DNA of 64,000 nucleotides from Angiostrongylus vasorum. Taxonomy: Eukaryota > Nematoda > Chromadorea > Rhabditida > Metastrongylidae. Every line of letters starts with the position of its first letter. Within the stretch, counting starts at the first letter, position 1. The stretch lies in contig JADANN010000302.1 of assembly GCA_018806985.1 (NCBI GenBank), positions 2,054,001 through 2,118,000 on the forward strand, in the 5' to 3' direction. Shown piece by piece: positions 23,986-38,900 of this stretch. The notes under the pieces were generated by a model, which saw only the letters and a list, made by a program, of their open reading frames with translations, made no database searches and was not told the origin of the DNA. The position numbers and the translations under genes were made by a program.

Positions 23986-26900
23986 GTCGATGAAATAACT
24001 TTTAATTTTATCCTATTCATCCAACTTTATGGGTAACTAGGGCAAAGAGGAAAGCGTAGAATACTTCTTTGAATACTTTTTTGACGTCAGGAAATAACCC
24101 CTAGGAACATTTCAATTAGAGCTTCGTTATTCCCATTCTGGGCGCATTTTTTTTCCACAGTTTTCTGGATCTAGTCATTCTAGAGCATTATGAGCGGGTC
24201 ACCACAAACAGACACCCACAATTGTAAATTCTCATCTTTTTTGACCGATACGTTTCTCGTAGGATGAAAATGTCTCACTGTGTCAGAAGTAATGAAAGCA
24301 ATGGTCCCAGCGAGATTAGGACAATAATTTTAGCGGTCCGAGAGCAAGTAGTACCACATAATTTCTACTAAGCTTTTCTTCAAAGCATTTTACAAAGTTT
24401 GTAAAATGAAAGAAAAACAATGATAACTACCGAGTACTTGTTTGTAATTTGTATGACAAAAATCACAATTAAAACGAATGCTATCAATATTCACTTAATT
24501 ATATATTGAAAAGAATTTGTGGCTGCTCAGGCGAATCTCGGCGTGATGCTTGGTGTCTATCTACCGACAATTCAGCACATTCTCGGGGTGACGATGTTCA
24601 TTCGTCTGTTTTGGGTAGTCGGAATGGCTGGACTGTGGTGGACGATGGTCTTGTTGGCGATCTGCTGTACTTGCGTCAGTTCAATATCGGCTGATACAAT
24701 TTTGAACCACTTAAGAACTTTTTGTAGCAGATGGCCAGACGTTATCCATTGCGAATTAGCATTTATAAATAAATCAAATTAGTCGATTCATAGATTCAAC
24801 GATTTTTTTCGCGCTTTCTTCTTTTGTTTCCTCTGTTAAGTATGGAAAAGCACAGCTTGTTTCAAATAAGTTCAATATAAGGCATGAAACGTGAAGCAAC
24901 AGATGTCGTCTTCAAACGAAAGAACTGCAAAACAACAAAAATGAGTGGAGCTGTTACAGACCCTACTCACTTCAATCTCTCTCTCGGCCGTCGCCACAAA
25001 TGGAGTCGTCGAAAGTGGCGGTGCTTATTTCATTATCAGGTTCGCTAAAAGAAATTTCTTTAAAGTAGTATAACCGCTTTTTGTCGCCATAGTGTGGAAA
25101 TGTGCAACAATAAATTAGATGTCTGCCAGTGTCTTATACGAATATATTTCATTAATATCTTTAATTATATCGGTTAATAACGGCCGTCCAGCGCACTGGT
25201 CTTGCAGCACACACGCGATCTCTGATTCGTTCCAGCGCCCTGAGCAAACCAAGCCTTCCATCATTCCAGGGGCGAGCATTTGGTGTCAGACTTGTCTGGG
25301 ATGATAAAAACACCGATTTCATAGATCGGTAGGCACCTTAAATAATCTTCACCAATTATCAATTCGGTAACTTCTACTATACAAACGAATTGATTTGAAT
25401 CAGCGCATAGCCTAAGGGATTGATCGACGCAAGATCGACCTTCCTATGACTTACTTATGTCCCAAAACTAGATAGTCACCGTTACATAAAAAACTTATGG
25501 TTATCGACTATTGCTTCTGAAAATTCGATGCCCTCCAAAGCTCTGCCTACTCATCGTGACTAGGAGGTGTTCCTGAGTGTGGGAATGCGATGTCCAGCGG
25601 AGAGTTCATCTTTCCAGCAGCCTCCCAAGCTGAGAACGAGTCCGACATTTCCATTCGAAAGCCCCTCTAAGAGTAAACCAATACCAGCATTCACCACGGT
25701 CCCGGTATCGAACTATTCGCATAGTGGCAAATCTTCTTCTGATCCACGTGGCCTGGGACTGGGGTGGTGACGACCTGGAGCAGACTTTGACTAGGCTGAC
25801 CTGGGAACTCCAGGGAACCATAATGGCTAAACAGGGAAACTCCGAAAAAGTGGAGATGGTGCTGAAGCCCGCACAACCAGTGAAGAGAGGTCATCCAAGT
25901 ATCGAAATAAGTAAGACAAATCGATATCAATAAGTTGTATTTGACGCCGACGGTTGTTTTCACCACCACCATAGACTGTTAAGAAGACGTGAAAAAGCTA
26001 TTCAAAAGCAAATGTTACAGTCGAAATTTGGGAGCGGAATTCGGTTCAGCAGTTGGTATCCTGTTTTATCTTGCAAACACCGTTGCCGCTTCGATGTACA
26101 TCGTTGGAGGTGTCGAAGTTTTGTTGGTAAGTTTGTCTTGAAGTATTTTCTTTCTACACGGCCTCCTAAATTTATAAAACAAACTGACGTTTTTTTACAT
26201 AGCGTTATGTAGCTATTAAGCTGCTTTTGATCATTTTACGAGTCTCTGTATAAGTTCTTACTTCGTAGTTGAAGACATTCTTCATACTTGAGAGAACTCG
26301 AAAAATTCACTGGAACCTTATTAGATGTAGAATTCACATAGCAGCAAACGTCTTCCTATAAAAGATTGTTTTTCTTATTCGCATCTGACCCTCGTTTCTT
26401 AAGTGGATTCTTTATGGAGTCATTTTACGTTAATGTTCAGATGTACATCGTTCCTGACATGGCGATTGGTGGTAGAGAAGCATTGCACGACACCGACCGT
26501 TAGCAAAACTGTTCTTCCTTTAATATATCGTGTTCTTTACGAAAATTTCATTTATACCGAGTCTTTCGCTGCTAGCTGATCATTTGTTTTTTAATTGTTC
26601 GAATTGACCTGATCGATGTTTCATTTAGTTTCTTTGCTTGTGAACACATTGAGTATACTTCAGTGGTAGAGAAAAATCTGATCAGTATCTCTTTAACACT
26701 TAGTATTAAATGTAAGAAATTCTCTGGTTTTTAACAGTCAACTGTATTCGTGTTTACAGCATTTGGATCGCTCTACAACAACTATCGAATCTACGGTACT
26801 ATGTTCCTTCTTGTTCAAGTTATCATTGTGGCCATGGGAGTGAAATTCGTTCAGTTGTTGGCGCCGGTACGATTGGCTCTCTACTTTTTTCGGATTTTTT

Positions 26901-29900
26901 CTCTCATCACTTAGCAAAATATGGTGCTCAGTACATTACTAATCTACCATTACATTGTTGAAATCGCTTGTGCGACAAAATTGCTATATTATCAATTTCT
27001 CTGCAATGCGCATGCGTTTTTTTGATTCGATCCGCCTTCGGACAGCGGACGGATCCTTCGAGCTCAGCAAGACCTTCATCTCTCTGGGTTCTGAAAATTG
27101 GTGCTAGACCTCTCTGATAAGATAAGAACGCTGAATCGAGGCATCAGTAGGTCACTATATGTCATTTTGTACGTCACATATGCATTCAGTCACTTTTGTG
27201 ATGCTATGGAGTCGAATACGTTACGCATCGTTGAGGAATTGACAAAAAACTAAACGCTTTAACAATTCAGTCACTTAATCCTTTTATTGTATTCTATAAA
27301 TCTGCAAGGAGCAGACATATGTATTTTTTTATTTACTAGAGTCTTCCTTGATAAACTTCTAACCACAGTAGATCTGGAAAGCATTTTCTTCACAGGTTTC
27401 GTTGATGTGCGTTATATTGGCAATATTGGCTTGTTTCGCTGGAGGAGTCGAGAAAGCGATTACGGGCTCAGGACAGATGTAAGTGCCTAAGAGAGTGAAT
27501 TGCGTTTTAAACATTTATTTAGGAAGATTACGGATTTCTTCAAAAAGAAAAGGTAAACCTTTTAGATAAACCTTTTAGATTTAGATATAGAGATTTAGAT
27601 AAGATTAGTAGATAAAGCTGACAATGAGAGGTCATGGTCCCCATAACACTAAACGAGTGGGAGAAATGTAGGGGCCAACAATGATCATCTTTTGCTTTTA
27701 CAGCGTTACAAGAAAAAAGAAAACTACCACTCGAGATAGGAACACACTGAGGTGACCTCTTCCACCGATTTACTTCTTTAGATATCTCTAGTTATGAAGA
27801 AGTACGTTGAAATTGGTAGAGAATAGATAAAAACGCAATATTAGGTGGTTCATTTGAAAAAAAATAGCACGTTAGTTTTTACTATTAGTTCTCATTTCTC
27901 TAGACGAAAACGGAAAGGAGTAGCTTTTTAGACATAGTTGTTTGAATAGCATAACAGTACAGTAAGAGAGCGTGTTTTCCATCAGTATTTTCTTATTTTT
28001 TGTTTTTTATATGACCCGGACATCACTTACTGTTCTGACCTTAGCAGTTTTGAATTCGGCTCGTTTCCTCGGATCTATCATTTAACAAAACTCTTCGAAT
28101 GTGGGTTCGGCGGCTGGTTGAGGACTTTCTCTTTGGAAGTGTCATCGAGTGATGATTTAGTAAATTTTTTTTAAATCCTGAAAGAAGTCCACTAAGGCGT
28201 TCCCATATTTTTTGCATAGATAGCTGTCACCGATTGTGGCTCGGCGGCGGTAGCATTTCCTCAGATATGTTAACTACCAATATCCCAACACGGAAAGGGA
28301 TGCGGGGCTCTTCTTTGGAGCGATGTAGAACCGAGGCTTTACACGTATTGTTGCCCAGAAAATTTATCGCAGCGCTAACCGCTCTCTCGGTTTACATACC
28401 AAATATGTGCTTCCAAACATATGTGCTTATCCACCGATTTCTCTCGTCAAGGGCTCTCTTGCCGGATAGTCACGACGCAATGCGACGAGTCCTCAAGTGG
28501 AGGACAAAGGGCTAATCGCGGTTCAAAAAAGACCTTATGCTTCTGTAAGATTCAGGTGGATCCAGGGAACGAATTTCCTGCTTTTGCTGTGTCCATTTGA
28601 TAAATCGCTTATGTGTTTACGGAAATATATTTATGCATTCGTATTTAAGTGTGCTCTCCTTCATGCGGATAATATTTTACGAGTTGATTCGGCCAAAACC
28701 TGCAATAAAGTGGAAAAGAACTATATGGAAACCAACAACCCCCACATTCAGAGCTCAGCAAGCTATTCGTGAATATAAGTGGTAAAGCACTGCAAATCAA
28801 GTGAGCCTTTTAGCACTCACATCGAAAGAGCTCCCGATACGGCAGTGTCGGGTAGAACTGCTATGGAAGAGGTGCTGAAATCTCAGAGCCATTTTAAGCT
28901 TCCTGAATCTCGAGGAACTATGGTGTCGATCTGTGCCTACAAGTCACGCCCACCCGCATCTGAGTCCTCTATAGTGGACCTAGTCATGCAGACAGGAGCG
29001 ATAATATACCGTGTCATCGGATTGGCCGAGATGAGAAGACGCCACCCACTCAACGCCGTCTATGACACCGAAAAAGAACTCCTTTACGAAACATGGGATA
29101 CTGGAGGAGTCAATGGCGTCGGCTTTCTTGTCAACACGAGTTCGGCCACGAAGACCGATCTATTCGAACAGCTAACAACCCGAATCGGACGTCTACGGAT
29201 GAAGACAGATGGAACAATGCCGACTTCGACAGTCTTCGTCGACAACACATCTTCACTATGCTGCGACAAAGACGAAGTCGAAGCGTCTTATATGAACTTA
29301 GAGAAGTTCTACGAAGAACATTGTACATTTTTCAAGATCACCACTAGAGATTTTAATGCCAAGATCGGACCCAAGGACCACCTGAAGAACGTCAGAGTGA
29401 GACCCACGTATTCGAGTAAAACAGGCAAGATGAGCGGTTGTGTGAGTTTATTATGGCGACCAAAGCTATTCATAGTAGCTCAGAAACCACGCTGTGAACT
29501 AGCTAGACGTGGGAATCTCCCAATGGAGAGTACTACAACGAAGTGTACCATATCATAGCAAATCGAACGTTTTTCCTTACCGATGTCGTTTTTCTCCCAA
29601 AATTCTTCACGAGATCATACCATCGCCTACTTAGTACAAAATGTTACTTTTCGCAGAACGATAGTAAGGTGGGAAGTTCGAAAGACGAAGTCCGAAAACC
29701 ATAGTAAAGTGGATTTTATTCAGTTCATTAGTCGACTCTCGGGAAGATGACGTTATTGATAACCTCGACGAGAAATGCCGTGGGCTTATTCAACATCACG
29801 TTAGCGCCATGATGGCTGGGAGTCTGAAAGTTAGCAAAGAAACGTTTGTGTCCTAGGAGGCGATAAATGAGGATCTTGAAGAAAGAACAGCAGCAGTTAT

Positions 29901-32900
29901 TGTCGTCGAAGCTGCTTAGGGTGGGAAAATTATTCTCAAAGCCCACGGAGACATCGCCAGTTACAGAACCAAGATGATTGCACTCCGACGCCCAGACGGA
30001 ACAGTTACAGCTTCCAAAAAGGCAATGAAGCAAACTGCCCATTACTACTGAAGAGTAGCCACGTCCTCCTGCCCTTAATAAAGATGGTTAGATATGTAGT
30101 CCTACCCATTTTCCGTCCCCAAGTCCGAACTGCTGTTTTGTCGGTGAGGAATCGAACAACACCAGGTCTGGAGAGGATAAGATCTGAACACCTGAAAAAC
30201 CTTCCGCCAGTCCTCGTAAACACACTGGCTCCGCTCTTCACACGTTACCTGTCTGGATGTACGATCTTTGCTCAGTAGAAGACCAGAAAGACAGTGCTAT
30301 TGTTAAATAAGGGCTCGTCTACAAATTCTTTACTCGAGTCATCCTAAACAGAGTTGAAAGAACACTGGACGAAGGCCATCCATTTGAGCGAACAAGGCTT
30401 CGAAAAGGATTCAGTATGACTGACCAAATCCACACGATAACAAGACTCATTGAAGTATTGCGAGAGCACAAAACACCGCTCTGTCTCACTTTCATCGATT
30501 TAAAGAAGGCCTTTGACTCAATTGAGATAGAAGCAGTCATAGAAGCCCTTGATAGTCAAGGAGTCCCTACTCAGTGCATAAAGATTCTTCGTGAGCTGTA
30601 CAAAAATTTTGTAACCAAGGTATCACTTTGCCTCACTTTCATTGATTTAAAAGAAAATTTTTGATCTAGGTGAAACTTATGGAAGGCCTGGACACCCAGA
30701 GAATCCCTATTCAGTATATAAAGATTCTTGGTGAGATATATAAGATTTCTCAACCAAAATATTACATTCCATAACGATAGCAATGTCGACGTCAAAAGAA
30801 GGTTTAGGAAAGGCGACACCGCCTAGCCAAAATTATTTACTGCCACCCTACAAAACATCTTGTGAACATTGGATAGGGACAACATGTAAGTGAAAATCGA
30901 GGGTCGGCAATTACACTATGTTCTCCTTGCTGTTTTCATCGTTCTTTTATCTCGAGCATTAGCCAAGCCGAATGAATGCTTGGCCACTTTGATAACGCCT
31001 GAGGAAAAAATTGGTCTTCGACTGAATCTCTCAAAGACGATGTTTATGGGGAGCGGATTGGTTGCTTGTGCTCCATTCACGAGAGTCTGGGAATCCTTCA
31101 GCTGCGTCTGTTTACTTCGGGAAGTCAACATGACCATCATCACAACGACTTAGCAGCAAAGTTGAGTAGAAGAAAACGAATACCGGAATTAGACGTCGTC
31201 GCATAGGATTTAGTCAACGGAGACAAAGAGAACGGTACTTTTCAGGTGTGAAGAATCTGGCTTTTTTGAAAGATTTTCGATCTGCTGGTACCCACAGCTG
31301 ATCAGACTCCTTCATGGAAGATTGGAAATACTTATGAAGAGCTTGTCATGATAAAACGCAAAAGTATTCGCTTTACACAAATAAGCAAGCATTATAGGGG
31401 TATTGGACGCACATTTGGCCCATACACAGACATTCTGGGGTCTTTCTTTTGCCTACTCCGGAGAGATCGAAAGCTTGGTTAGCCCAAGGCGTGGGATCGA
31501 GCTAGGATCCTGTGTGTATTGCAAGCCCTGTGTGCATACCTCACTACACGAGCCTTTCAATAACATAAGGAAGCAAAATTGTATAACCATGCCAAGAATA
31601 TCTACCACACATTTCGATACACGTGATAGTAGTCCTATATCGACTAGAACGTAGCCCGTACAATATTATCGTCGACTCTATTTATCTGTTATTTTTTCTC
31701 TGCCGTGAAATACAAACAGTGCCGACTTTTCATATTAAACAGCAAGAACGAAAAGTAGAGTAAAATGGTTTGCTAATGTAATTCAGGGTTTGCTCCCTCG
31801 ACAATCGTCTGATCCAATCGGCGGTGCTCTACAAAAATCACAATTCTTCGCACATAAGTCATGATTCCTCGCACTCAAACTACACCGAACCCACTATTTG
31901 CGACGTCTGCGACAAAAGCCCAGGGTATAATAATCGCGTTTAAACTTTTTTTTGTATCACGAAAGTATTTTGATCGTTGAAATTACTAATCAAAAAAGTC
32001 AAACAATATAACTGAACTGAACTCTCTTCACTAAGCACAGTTCTTTAACAAAATAAGGTTAAAACTAGTGAGAATCAGATTCTGTTCTATGAACTGTAGA
32101 AAATCATGCGTTTCAGTCTTACGCATGTTTTTTTGTGATTCTGGTGAGTTTTGCTCGGAATACACTAAAGTGAAAATCGCATGCACACAAGGATTTCCCG
32201 GATTCAATATGACTACTCTACGAGGTTTGTCACTGCCACAGTCTCTTTCTGCTACGAAGTCAGTAATTGTATTTCTGCGTTGTTTTCTTTACCGGATCTC
32301 CGAAAATGTAACTGAAAGATGGAAAACATAAAAGCGAACTTAAAGAGGTTTGAAATTAAACCCAAGAGAAAAGGCAAATCTCGGTATCTATCTCGGTTGC
32401 TGGACGAAATTCGCAGAATACAAGATCAGTTCTATTTCTTCATAGGACGAAAAATTCGAAAAGCGTATCCTGAAAGTTCAAATTTAATTCTTTAACTGCA
32501 TATCCATATAAAGTTATGTGAAAGTTAGCTTTTAGCTTTGTATGTAGCAAACGTACCCGAATAACAAAAAACAGCATTTTTTGGAAAGTCGGTTGTAGTA
32601 CCAATTTTAGGCAATTTGGACCCCGGCTATATGGAAAGAGACGAAGTCCTTCCTGGAGTGCCTGGAAAGCAGGACGCAGAAGTGGTTCAGGATGTGACGT
32701 CGACGTTCTTTCTGTTGTTAGCGATTTACTTCCCAGCTGTGACAGGTATCATGACCGGCACTAATATGAGCGGTGAGCAATGTGTAATGTTTTTTTTAGT
32801 TTTTCTTGATACTCGCCGATTTTGAATGCCTGTTCTATCACCCACTATTCTCCTTTTTTAGAAAATACCTTGGTTAAAATATAGGATTAGATGGCTTGTT

Positions 32901-35900
32901 ACACTGTTCTCGAAACATTTCTCGGCTTTTTCCCCACCCTCAGAATTCGCTGCCCTTTTCGCAGCATTCCCTAGTCTTAGAGTAAAAAAATCTCTCTCCC
33001 TCTTTTTTTTTCGTTTTTCCCTCTTTCCCCCGTTCTCTCTCTCACTCTCTGGTTCATAAATATCCGTGAAAGTTAAAGATTAAGACAAGAGAGCGTTCTA
33101 GCACGGTCAGGATTTAAGTAACCCAAATGTTCAAGCGGCATTTAACACCTTAATGAGGAGAGGAGATAGCAGTTCCTCAAACTGTATGTGAACTCGACTA
33201 CGTGCACGAGTCATGACTCTATAACAGAAAAGAAAACAACCGGAGATGTTGTATCCTCCATGCCTTCATGTACGTGCTCTTCCTCTTCAATTTGTTTCCA
33301 TGCAAGCCCATCAAGCCCAGAATTATCACAGCCCTTATAGCTTGGTAGACCAGCCCTGCTTTAATGAGAAAATATAGTCTTAGTCTTATCAAACTGCCAT
33401 TTCTTTCACATGTCAAATTCAAGGATGTCGTCTGAGAAGAATTATAAAACTACTGGTAGTGCAGTCGTATACCTCAACAGTATTAGTCAACAGCGTTTGC
33501 TATGTTAACCTTATATTTGTTGCCTACTATACTTTTCACGGTAAGGTATGATGTGAAATACAACCACAATGATGCTGGGATATTCGTAAAATTTGGACCC
33601 CGGAGGAGATCGAACCACGATTTCGCTTTCCTAGGCCTCACGCATTACACACTGCACGAAGTAGACCTTTGCTCTGCGTTTTTCTCATCTAGTTTTCACC
33701 TAACGCTGCCATGAGCAATAACCCGTCAGCGGGATTTATCTGGCGAGCACAAAGGGGGCATTGAACCCAGTTAAGCTGAGGCTTCAGTTCAAATCACAGT
33801 GCTAACATTTTATTTGCTGATCTGGGAATCGCTTCCGCTAACAGGTGATTGATGATGGTAGCGTAAGGTAGAAAACTAGCTGAGAGAAAGCAGAGTAAGG
33901 GCCACAGTGGCGCAGTGTGTACTATGCGAGCCCCTGGAAAGAGGTAATCGTGGTTCGATATCGCTCGGGGTCCAAGTTTTGAAAATATTTCAGTGTTTGC
34001 AATATTTCATTCCTTTCTTCCTTCTTTCTTACTTGATACGTGATACTTGAATGGCACGTCCTCACTGGTTGTGTGAGCCCCCAGCATAATCTCCATTTTC
34101 GGAGATTTACTGGTTAAACCATTGTGGTTCCCTGGAATCCCGACGACAGCCTGGCCAAAGTCTACCTCTAGTCTTCACCACCACAGGTGGTTGCAGCCCT
34201 TATGGATCAGACGGAGATTTTCCACCAAACGACGCGACTTTGATACCAGGACGGTGGCGGATGCTAGTATTGGTTTACTCTTAGCTATGCTTCCTGATGG
34301 AAATGCCTGACTCCTTCTCAGCTTGACAGACCTTCCCATGAGATGAATCTCCCGCTGTACATCGCAGTCTGATACTCAGAAACACCTCCCAGCCACGATG
34401 TGGCGGAAAACCATCGAGAGGCTCTTCTTTCTTAGTGTTTTTATTTATATTATAAATGAATGAATGTACAGCCTTCTAGGTGATTTACGTGATCCACAAC
34501 GCTCTATACCTAGTGGAACGATAGCGGCCACGGTGACCACATCGCTCATCTACTACGCGTTGGCGGTGACGTTCGCAGCCAGTGTTGATCGAGCAGTGCT
34601 TAGAGACAAGTGAGAAATATAAGTTATGTATCAGAAAGATTCTAACGACGGAAAGAAACAAGGCTTAGATTTTCACTTTTTCTGTGTTTCCTTGTGGAAA
34701 TGTTAAAGATGTTCCTAGCTTAGTCGTTCGTGCTCGGAAACGAGCTTCCTTGTTGAACACTGCAGTTCGACCTTTTACTCACGATTAAGAACGACCTACA
34801 AAGGGTCCGTTAACCAAAGAAAAAACTAATAATAACTACCGAAAACATTGCTACTAACTATGGTTGGGTGAATTTTCCATTTTTTTACTATATAAGGCGC
34901 ATAAGAATTTCAACAGTGGATCCTGAGTCGGAAACCGCTTAACTTCTCAAATAACACAACACCAATCACAGAGAAGTATGACGGACGACAGTTTGTATTT
35001 TTTTAGCTGAATTTTTACTTGTTTTTTTTTCATTGAGAAATGCTCGCCGCAAAGCGACAATACCTCAACACCGTCTTCATCACTAAACTGGTAGGTAATT
35101 ATGGAACCGAGACTCTCGCTTAGCACAGTTATTAGAATATGTATTCTTTCTTTGATGAGCTTACACGAAGTTGATAATTATATTGTCCGGGATCAACAAG
35201 TTGCTATCACACTATCACCTGACAATCACATCTGTCAACCATCAGCAAGCTGCATAAAAGGACATCACTGAGTGAGTGTGCCTCATTCGAGGAGATGGCC
35301 CGCAGAGGAAGACCTGACTCGACACGGAGGCGGAACTGCCACATCGACACGAATAACAAGCGTAGACCATCGACTCAGATCGTCACGGCGCTGATGAAGA
35401 CGAAGACGTCGAAACAGTAGCAGGAAATATTGATTAGTCACACCGAGGTTGAAGGAAAGTCGGTTTCGAAATACAGTCATTACAATTGCTCTGCAGCACA
35501 AAAATGGATCGATCGCAAATGCGATTCTGAGCTCCAGGCTCGCTAAGCCTTCCATAGTATCTGCAAACTGATAATGCACAAGTCTGGGAGAATAGTTGAA
35601 CTAAACCGATAGTAGATCGTTAGGCTACCACAACAGATTGTATAGGTTATATGAAATCGGTCGTGTAAATGCAGTGAAATGCAATGGCACATCCATGAGA
35701 GATAAATCGCCTGTAGTGGTGGCTGCAATCGACATCACTATTGTGGTGACCGATACGTCATTCACTACTTTGCAGTAGTTTAGTGATTGAATAATCAAAT
35801 AAACTGAATATCTGGTGCTGCCGGTACTATTTAGTTGACTGGTCGTTGCTGTTTCTCTGCTCGATTCCAGAATGTGGATCTATGTCGTGGTGTCCACTAT

Positions 35901-38900
35901 TTGAATGTTTTCTAATGTATAAGTATTTACCTTTTAATGTTTGAGAGGCTCTGGGTGAGTGTCACGAAAAAGAACTTATGGTTCTATGGTATTTCAGTTG
36001 CTCTGCAGGCTTGGGCTGCAGATGAACCAACGACCTTGGGTTCTAAATGAGAATTCAGGAGCGCGGCTTGCTCCTTTGAACGGACGTGTTGAGCTGTTTG
36101 CTTGAGTCAACTTGTACTTGATCGATCTACGTCACGCTGATCTTATGATTGCCGTGTTAAGAATGTAAATCTCAAATTGTGTAATTAGATCTCTGTTTAT
36201 ATCAGACAACTATAGAATACGACCAATGAATGTTTGCATGATACATTCGAGAGAAGAATATGCCAATGTTGGTATAAAGAGCATGCTACTGTAATTTCTT
36301 CAGGTAGAAAAGGAAGATTCTCTATGTAATCCAGAAACTTCACAACAGCGCCTAAGATTTTCCTTTGGTCCTTATGGAGTCAAATAAGCCAACACTATTA
36401 TCGCCTTGTGGGATTTTAGTATGTATTCATTCAAATACTAAGAAAATGAGGGACATATTTCTTTGACGAAATTTCCTGAATTTCTTCTTTTTAATATTTG
36501 CTGTCACATAACATCCTCACAATGGATAAAAGGATAAAGCTCTGGGCGTTGATCAATCCCTGAGAGATGCGCCATGCATTCGACTTCATTAAGCATCGCC
36601 AGAGGTGATTGAATGCATATCTGGTCTTTACAATGACTTGCGGTGACCTAGCGATGTATCGAGTCAGTGCTGATATCCTCTCAGATAAGTCTGGTACCAA
36701 TTTGGCGACCCCAGATGGATGAAAGGCTTGGTGAGCCATGGGCACGGGAAGCGATCCTATGTGTGTATTGCAGGGCACCTCCCGCCGGTGCGCACACACG
36801 CCCAGTGCACGAAAAAAGCAGGTGAAAGTAAGTAAGAAAAAATCGACTTAAAATGCCTTTAAAACGTCAAAAAAACACGGAGCATGAAGCGTTCAGAGTT
36901 GATAAGTCGTTCAGATATGCGCCTGGACTTCAGTCGTAGATCGTTGACGGGCCTAATATGTCTATGACGTACACAATGACTTGTAAGATCTCACGTAGAG
37001 TATTTTTCTCCCAAGATAGGTGTGGATTAATTTGCGGACCCCAAATAGATGGTGTGTTTGGTTTGTCCGAGCGTCAGATCGAAAGATCGACTGTATATGT
37101 ACTCCAAGGCTCATCTTTGACCGGTGGGCTACACACACCCGTATAACGATCAGTATATAAAGCGCTCTAACTTCTTAAGTACATATTCCATTTTTTTAAG
37201 ATTCGGCCGATCCATCGACAACAACATGGTGGTGTCGACGCTTGCGTGGCCGTCACCGTGGGTTGTCACCGTCGGATCGTTTCTCAGCACGTTTGGAGCT
37301 GCTCTTCAGTGCCTATGTAGTACGTGTGATCGTGAAGTTCTTATTGGCTCACCAGAAATTTTGTGCACGTGAAATCCGCGTTTTTTCTAATTTTCAGGCG
37401 CTCCACGTTTGCTGCAATCAATCGCCAAGGACGATGTAATTCCGATCCTGGTACCGTTTGCACGTGTAACATCGAAAAACGAACCGTTTCTGGGGTAAGC
37501 GAAAAAAAGCTTAAAATATTTCCGCTTCAATAAATATCTGCACAGGCTTGGTAGCCTAGTGGTAGCGGTGCCATTCTAAAAGACTACAGTATTGCTTCGA
37601 CCTCATCCGGACTCACCGAGCCTCTCATCCCTCCGGGGTTGGGAAATTGGCACTAGACTTGTCTGTGCTCAACTCACTTCTTGAAATTCACTTATGAACG
37701 CATTAGCACAGCTATCGCAGAGCTCAAGAGAAGAATCGACTCGACCAGCATTCAATGACAGTCATAAAGAATACAACGATCCTCAGTCAGCCGCCGAAGT
37801 CACACGCAAAGGTTGAAACACCTTCGTGGATGACGGATGCGATGAAACGAATCAAGTGCAATAAGTGCTGGCCGCCACACAGTAGACATGAAGACGGGTT
37901 GTACAGAATTTGAATAAAGAAGCAGATCTGATAAATTACTGCAGCGCAGTGTGAATATTGTGAACTGTAAACAAGAAGAAGTCCAATTTTTTTTCACTTT
38001 TTAGGCTTCTTCTGACGACATTAATCGCCGAACTGGCAATACTGCTGGGTGCAGTGGACAAAATTGCCGAGGTTTGTTCAGAAAGGAATGAAGCTGTGAA
38101 AGACTTGAAATATTGGTGCCCTTGCTCATCCAACGTCGGACCTGCTTGCAGTTTGCATTAATATATGGTCTCTGTGCCATCAAATATTGGAATGTCTTCA
38201 CATATAACTTAGTGTTAAGAAAAAAGTGCCGAAATAAGCTTCTGCTCCCGTTTGCTTCTCTTCTTTTCAGGTTCTTGATTTTTTCTTTCTTATGTGTTAC
38301 GCGTTTGTGAATCTGATCGCTGTTCTGCACTCTGTACTGAAAGCTCCGAATTGGCGACCACGTTTCAAATACTTTCACTGGTAAGCGTCTTACAATTCCG
38401 TCCTTGTTTTTAACAAAATCAGTTATACAACAGTGCACACAATCAACAACCCTTAGACCAATTTGTATCTGCATGGTATTTTCAAAATCACAATGGACTA
38501 CTATTTACCGCATGTTAATTTTCTTTCACGGTACGGTATTCTGTGAGATGCAACCGCAGCGATGTTGAGATATCCGCTGAAACTCAAGCCCCACACCGGA
38601 TTCAGACAGACAATTACCCTTAATGAAGAGCAAAGCCCTTACTCTGACCCATTCTGTCAGCCAGTTTTTTTTAAACCTTTAACGGTGCTTTCAGCAATAA
38701 CCCGCTAACGCGAATGAGTGTCGTCAATGAATCCATGCGACAGTTAACGTGATTAGAGGTGAAAAATGAGTAGTCGTGCATTCTAGTGAGCAAAATAACG
38801 CCATGAAAGCTGCGGGTTTCTTACACTGAAGAAACGAGTCGTATCCAAGTCATCAATCACCTATATCTTATATAATTGCAGTCGGAAAAAAAGCGTAATG

